Source: Burkholderiales bacterium (GTDB lineage: Bacteria; Pseudomonadota; Gammaproteobacteria; Burkholderiales; Burkholderiaceae_C). From it: a DNA stretch of 8,959 nt. Where the stretch lies: assembly GCA_025354615.1 (NCBI GenBank), contig JANXMO010000244.1, positions 1 through 8,959 on the forward strand, given 5' to 3'. The position numbers and the translations under genes are program-made. The notes below the pieces were generated by a model that saw only the letters and a list, made by a program, of their open reading frames with translations, had not been told where the DNA came from and did no database searches. Numbering within the stretch: the stretch's first letter is position 1; each line of letters starts with the position of its first letter. Of this stretch, positions 5,330-8,959 are shown piece by piece.

Positions 5330-6805
5330 CTACTGCAAACCAAAAGAAAAAACAGCGCCCTGCCCGGGTGCCGAGTGCCACTCGATGTCGCTGCCGTGCA
5401 GCTGCAGGATGCGCTGCACGATCATGAGCCCCAGCCCACCGCCGTGCCCGCCGCTGGTGGCAAACACGGGCTGCTTGAACAGCAGCGGCTGCAGCTTGGC
5501 GGCAATGCCGGGGCCGGTGTCGCTGATGTCGACGCGCACCCCGTTGCGGCCATCGGGCTGCAGGTGCACCGTGATGCTGCCGCCTTCGGGCGTGTGGCGA
5601 ATCGCGTTGTCGAGCAGGTTGGTCAGCACGCGCTCGATCATGCCGAGGTCGGCAGTCACGGCGGGCAGGCCGGGTGCGATCGACGGCAACAGCCGCTGGC
5701 GGCGCGTCTGCGCGGCGAGTTCGAATTTCTGCAGCACGTCCTGCACCAGGTCGGCCAGCGCGAAGCGCTCTTTGTCGGGCTCGATGGCGCCGTATTCCAG
5801 GCGCGCCAAGTCGAACAGCGCCTGGGCCAGCCGGCTTACTTTGCGGCTTTGTCCCAGCGCAATCTCGAGATAACGGCGGCGCTCGCCTGCGGCCAGGCGG
5901 TCGTCTTTCATCAGCAGCGTTTCAAGGTAGCCGTGCAGCGAAGTCAGCGGCGTGCGCAGGTCGTGCGAAAGGTTGGCGAACAGCTCGCGCCGCTGTTGGT
6001 CCTGCTGAGTCAGCGCCTGCCATTGCGCGGCGATGCGCTGCGTCATCTTTTGGAACGAGCGGCCGAGGGTGGCGATGTCGTCATGGCCCGCGGCCATGCG
6101 GTCGAGTGCCGGCGCGCTGCGGCCGAGCGCTGCCACGCCGTCGTGCTCGAAAGCCTGCACCGCGGCCGTCAAGTCGCGCAGCGGCCGGGTGATGAGCCAG
6201 AACGCCGCCAGCCCGGCGAGCAGCCCGAGCAGCGCCACCAGCGCCATTGACCACAGCGTGGTGCGCAGCACCGAGCGCGCGGCCACGCGGGCGCTGATGG
6301 CATCGTGGTCTTCACCTGACAGCACGACATAAACATAGCCGGCGTCCCGGCCCTCGACGCGCAGTGGCGCGGCGCTGAAAACCTTGGCGCCGCCGCGTTC
6401 ACTGCGCGGGTCGTCCCCGACGATGGGCAAAGCACCGCCGGCGAGCAGCTGCCGCACCGGCGCCAGGTCCACATGGCCACGCTTCAAATGGCCGGCCGGC
6501 GCCGCCTGGGCGAGGATGCGGCCGTGTGGGTCGAGCAGGTACACCTCGACACCGGGGTTGACGGCCATCAGCTGGTCAAAAAGGCTGTGCACGGCGACCG
6601 GGTCAAGGCCGCCACTGCGCATCAATTCGGCGTGGCCCGCAATGTGCGCCGCCAGGCCGAGCGACAGGCGCTGCGTCACTTCACGCTCGTGGCGCTCGCT
6701 GGCCGCCGTCTGCAGCCAGGCCGAGGCGCCGCAGCACGCCAGCAGCAGCACGGCGAACACCACCCACAGGCGGCGCGACAGGCTCCAGGCACGCCAGGGC
6801 GTCAT
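5330..6805 (-). CDS. Two-component sensor histidine kinase
   Basis: A 491-residue inner-membrane sensor kinase. Order of parts: TM1 (about 13-31), periplasmic sensor domain (about 35-182), TM2 (about 184-205), HAMP linker (206-262), dimerisation/phosphoacceptor helix with His281 in ANLSHDLRTPLTSL, then the HATPase domain with N box (NLLDNAIRHTP, 396-406), G1 (DTGPGI, 429-434) and G2 (GGGLGL, 455-460). All kinase motifs are intact. The sensor segment has a PAS/Cache-like look (VEVYLLDPHGRILAQA, 86-101; GYVYVVLSGEDHDA near the end) but I cannot name its ligand. The ATG overlaps the regulator's stop codon (ATGA), so the two are one operon and presumably a cognate pair. The gene converges on the smpB fragment. 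Its position opposite a cytochrome b/molybdoenzyme operon suggests, by inference, redox or oxidative-stress sensing. Confidence 0.95.
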   Translation of the reverse strand: MTPWRAWSLSRRLWVVFAVLLLACCGASAWLQTAASERHEREVTQRLSLGLAAHIAGHAELMRSGGLDPVAVHSLFDQLMAVNPGVEVYLLDPHGRILAQAAPAGHLKRGHVDLAPVRQLLAGGALPIVGDDPRSERGGAKVFSAAPLRVEGRDAGYVYVVLSGEDHDAISARVAARSVLRTTLWSMALVALLGLLAGLAAFWLITRPLRDLTAAVQAFEHDGVAALGRSAPALDRMAAGHDDIATLGRSFQKMTQRIAAQWQALTQQDQQRRELFANLSHDLRTPLTSLHGYLETLLMKDDRLAAGERRRYLEIALGQSRKVSRLAQALFDLARLEYGAIEPDKERFALADLVQDVLQKFELAAQTRRQRLLPSIAPGLPAVTADLGMIERVLTNLLDNAIRHTPEGGSITVHLQPDGRNGVRVDISDTGPGIAAKLQPLLFKQPVFATSGGHGGGLGLMIVQRILQLHGSDIEWHSAPGQGAVFSFGLQ

Positions 6806-7554
6806 GAACCCCCCGTGGCCGGGGCTTCACCGCCCGCGGTTGCGTCGGCATCGTCTTCCACCAGCCGGTAGCCGCGGCCCCAGACGGTGAGGATGCGGCG
6901 CGGTTGCGCCGGGTCCGCTTCGACCTTCATGCGCAGCCGGTTGATGTGCGTGTTGACGGTGTGCTCATAGCCGTCATGCTGATAGCCCCAAACCTGGTTC
7001 AACAAATCAAGCCGCGAGAACACGCGCCCGGGGTGACGCGCAAAGAAATACAGCAAATCGAATTCACGCGGCGTCAGCTCGACCACCCGGCCAGCCACTC
7101 GCAGCTCGCGCGCAAGCGGGTCGATGTCCAGGTTGGCCAACTGCAGCCGGCCGCTGGCGCCTCGTGCATCGCGCGCCATTGCCTCGCTGCGGCGAAGCAG
7201 CGCGCGCACCCTGGCGGCCAGCTCGAGCAAAGAAAACGGCTTGGCCAGGTAGTCGTCTGCGCCCAGCTCCAGGCCGAGGATGCGGTGCACCTCGCTGGCA
7301 CGCGCGCTGGTGATGATGATGGGCGTGTAGCGTGTCATGGCGCGTGCAAGGCGGCAAATCTCCAGTCCATCAATGCCCGGCAGCATCAGGTCAAGAATCA
7401 AAGCGTCCCACGGGCCGCGCTGCAGTTCCCGCACACCGGCGTGGCCGTCAGCCGCGTGCGTCACTTCATACCCTTCGTCACGCAGATGCATGCGCAGCAG
7501 CTCGGCAATGTGCGCGTCGTCTTCCACGATCAGCACCCGTTTGGCGTTGTTCAT
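6802..7554 (-). CDS. OmpR/PhoB-family response regulator
   Basis: A 250-residue DNA-binding response regulator. The receiver domain (about 6-120) has the acidic pair Glu11-Asp12-Asp13, the phosphoacceptor Asp55 in LILDLMLP, Ser83 at the switch Thr/Ser position and the conserved Lys105 in LAKPF. The winged-helix domain (about 133-232) carries VELTPREFDLLYFFARHPG, the recognition helix EHTVNTHINRLRMK and the closing wing TVWGRGYRLVE. The tail (233-250) is an Asp/Gly/Ala-rich extension with no homology I recognise. It is the first gene of the regulator-kinase operon and faces the cytochrome b gene across 97 bases, so it probably controls that operon and perhaps itself. ATG 7554 has no clear ribosome binding site but gives the standard N-terminus (KRVLIVEDD). 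Confidence 0.96.
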   Translation of the reverse strand: MNNAKRVLIVEDDAHIAELLRMHLRDEGYEVTHAADGHAGVRELQRGPWDALILDLMLPGIDGLEICRLARAMTRYTPIIITSARASEVHRILGLELGADDYLAKPFSLLELAARVRALLRRSEAMARDARGASGRLQLANLDIDPLARELRVAGRVVELTPREFDLLYFFARHPGRVFSRLDLLNQVWGYQHDGYEHTVNTHINRLRMKVEADPAQPRRILTVWGRGYRLVEDDADATAGGEAPATGGS

Positions 7555-7562
7555 GCGGCGGA

Positions 7563-7593
7563 TTGTCAGCGGCTGCGGCCCGTCAAGTTGTCA
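7563..7593. promoter_or_regulatory. Candidate operator between regulator and cytochrome b genes
   Basis: TTGTCA occurs twice in the same orientation (7563-7568 and 7588-7593), 25 bases apart start to start, and an inverted partner GTCAA (7582-7586) lies just before the second, giving the imperfect palindrome GTCAAGTTGTC. A T-run (7597-7603) and TTAACT follow. TTGTCA/TTGACG also resemble -35 hexamers on either strand, but I find no well-spaced -10. Repeated half-sites in a divergent spacer next to an OmpR-type regulator are a reasonable place for its binding; this is inference only. Confidence 0.3.
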
Positions 7594-7651
7594 CGATTTT
7601 TTTAACTTTTGGTGGTGGATAGCACCGCTGTTTTGCGCGACACTGCGCGCC

Positions 7652-8287
7652 ATGCAAAGACACCCCACGCCACCCCTGACGACGCGCCGGCTGCCCATCC
7701 ACCCGCTGTGGATGCGCCTCAACCATTGGCTCAACGCGCTGGCGGTGGCGCTGTTGATCGGCAGTGGTTGGCGAATCTACAACGCATCGCCGTTTTTCCC
7801 TTTTCAGTTTCCGGCCAACATCACGCTGGGCGGCTGGCTCGGCGGTGCATTGCAATGGCACTTTGCCGCGATGTGGCTGCTGGCGGCCAACGGGCTCGTG
7901 TACCTGGCGCTGAACATCGTCAGCGGCCGGCTGGCCCGCAAGTTCTTCCCCGTCTCGCCCCGCGGCATTTGGCACGATGCGCTGGCGGCGCTGCGCGGGC
8001 GGCTCTCGCATGCCGATGCAAGGCATTACAACCAGGTGCAGCGCCTGGCCTATTTGTTCGTCATCGTCGACATCGTGGTGCTGGTGCTGTCGGGCCTGGT
8101 GTTGTGGAAGTCGGTGCAGTTCGGGCTGCTGCGCGAGCTGCTGGGCGGCTATGAAATCGCCCGCCGCATCCATTTCGTGGCGATGGCGCTGCTGGTGGGC
8201 TTCATCGCGCTGCACGTGGTGATGGTGGCGCTGGTGCCCAAAACTTTGTTGGCCATGCTGAGCGGCCGCGCTGGAGCTTCCACATGA
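7652..8287 (+). CDS. Membrane cytochrome b (cytochrome b561 / thiosulfate reductase b-subunit type)
   Basis: A 211-residue di-heme-type membrane cytochrome expected to pass electrons between the quinone pool and a periplasmic partner. Four hydrophobic helices are visible, about residues 26-44, 66-90, 132-152 and 172-196. Histidines suitable as haem ligands lie in or next to them: His25 (MRLNHWLN), His70 (LQWHFAAMW), His174 (RRIHFVAM) and His188 (ALHVVMVAL). His17 is a further candidate near the N-terminus. The spacing resembles the Ni-Fe-hydrogenase/thiosulfate reductase cytochrome b group rather than the six-helix MsrQ. ATG 7652 is chosen because the helices follow directly and longer in-frame extensions read back through the regulator gene; there is no clear ribosome binding site. 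Its last bases overlap the next gene (ATGA), so the two are co-translated and probably form one enzyme system. Confidence 0.88.
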   Translation: MQRHPTPPLTTRRLPIHPLWMRLNHWLNALAVALLIGSGWRIYNASPFFPFQFPANITLGGWLGGALQWHFAAMWLLAANGLVYLALNIVSGRLARKFFPVSPRGIWHDALAALRGRLSHADARHYNQVQRLAYLFVIVDIVVLVLSGLVLWKSVQFGLLRELLGGYEIARRIHFVAMALLVGFIALHVVMVALVPKTLLAMLSGRAGAST

Positions 8288-8959
8288 AGAAGATCTTCAC
8301 CCAGCCCGCAGCCCTGCTGCACCCGGCGGATGCGGAGGCCGCATTGAAGGAAGCGCGGCAGTTGATTGCCCGACGCGTCGAGCAACCGGTGCGCCGCGCT
8401 TTTTTGCAGCGCTCGTTGACCTTGGGTGGCTTGTCGCTGCTCAGCGGCTGCAGCTTGAGTGACAGTGCCAGCGTGGCCACGGCATTGGCCGCCATGTCGC
8501 GTTTCAACGACCGCGCGCAGGGCTGGATTTTTGACCCGAAGCAACTGGCGCCCACCTATCCCGAGTCGATGATCACGCGGCCGTTTCCGTTCAACGCGTA
8601 TTACGGCGAAAGCGAAATTGTTGAAGTCGATGAAGACGACTACCAGCTGGAATTGAGCGGCATGGTGGCCGACAAGCGCCCGTGGCGGCTGGCCGCGCTG
8701 CGCCAGATGCCGCAACAAGACCAGGTCACGCGCCATATCTGCGTTGAAGGCTGGAGTGCGATCGGCAAATGGGGCGGCGTGCCGTTCGCGGATTTTCTGC
8801 GCCGTGTGGGCGCCGACACCACGGCGAAGTATGTTGGCTTCAAATGTGCCGACGACTACCACACCAGCATCGACATGCCGACCGCGCTGCACCCGCAAAC
8901 GCTGCTGGCGCTGACGTATGACGGCCAGCCGCTGCCGCCGAAATACGGCTTCCCGATGA
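8284..8959 (+). CDS. Molybdopterin-dependent oxidoreductase (sulfite oxidase/MsrP superfamily), C-terminus beyond right edge
   Basis: The first 225 residues of a periplasmic molybdenum-cofactor enzyme. A twin-arginine motif RRAFLQR (37-43) is followed by the hydrophobic LTLGGLSLL and then LSGC (Cys56), so the protein should be Tat-exported and may be lipidated at Cys56. The catalytic domain starts near TYPESMITRPFPFNAYY (91-107) and contains RHICVEGWSAIGKWGGVPF (150-168), in which Cys153 is the expected molybdenum ligand; GFKCADDYHTSIDMPTALHP (175-194) is also typical. The substrate is unknown: sulfite, sulfoxide or another oxyanion are possible, but it lacks the MsrP neighbourhood. ATG 8284 has GGAG 7 bases upstream and overlaps the cytochrome b stop codon. 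The n-region before the Arg pair is unusually long (36 residues). The frame is open to the last base. Confidence 0.92.
   Translation, partial: MKKIFTQPAALLHPADAEAALKEARQLIARRVEQPVRRAFLQRSLTLGGLSLLSGCSLSDSASVATALAAMSRFNDRAQGWIFDPKQLAPTYPESMITRPFPFNAYYGESEIVEVDEDDYQLELSGMVADKRPWRLAALRQMPQQDQVTRHICVEGWSAIGKWGGVPFADFLRRVGADTTAKYVGFKCADDYHTSIDMPTALHPQTLLALTYDGQPLPPKYGFPM

Noticed and set aside
5375..6250. Long plus-strand ORF (291 codons) opposite the kinase gene
   Set aside because: Shadow frame of the histidine kinase; composition is Arg/His/Gln/Ala-rich without recognisable motifs.
7583..8215. Reverse-strand ORF (210 codons) opposite the cytochrome b gene
   Set aside because: The plus-strand frame has coherent membrane helices and haem histidines; the reverse frame is a polar His/Gln-rich shadow.

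Overview
The window looks like chromosomal DNA from a high-GC betaproteobacterium, most likely order Burkholderiales. This is inferred from base composition, codon use and the gene order smpB / ratA-rnfH / DUF4124 protein / guaB, which from memory is common in that order. No rRNA, tRNA or other taxonomic marker is present to settle the genus.

Layout, left to right. (1) 1-682, minus: an MFS efflux-type transporter that runs off the left edge, directly behind guaB. (2) 689-2158, minus: guaB, IMP dehydrogenase, complete with CBS pair and catalytic loop. (3) 2362-2922, plus: a secreted DUF4124 protein, divergent from guaB. (4) 2900-3268 and 3255-3698, minus: rnfH and ratA as an overlapping pair, convergent with the DUF4124 gene. 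(5) 3749-4207, plus: smpB, divergent from ratA. (6) 4208-5298: an accessory patch of about 1.1 kb. It holds a terminator-like hairpin, a tiny membrane-protein ORF, a 5'-truncated IS3-family transposase with its right end, and a second, diverged copy of the last codons of smpB. (7) 5330-7554, minus: a two-component system (OmpR-type regulator then histidine kinase, ATGA overlap). (8) 7652-8959, plus: a membrane cytochrome b gene overlapping a Tat-exported molybdopterin oxidoreductase that is cut by the right edge.

How the genes fit together. The left half is housekeeping: guanine nucleotide synthesis and trans-translation (SmpB), with the conserved but poorly understood RatA/RnfH pair. The right half looks like a regulated periplasmic redox module: cytochrome b would exchange electrons between the quinone pool and the molybdoenzyme, under a divergently transcribed sensor/regulator pair. 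This resembles in layout, though not in the enzyme families, the E. coli hprRS-msrPQ locus.

The most unusual feature is the duplicated smpB 3' end bracketing the patch from 4208 to 5266. The copy beside the kinase gene encodes the same C-terminal peptide with mostly synonymous changes. That is what an integration event into the smpB 3' end, later eroded to an IS remnant, would leave behind. No complete new defence or mobile system is visible here.
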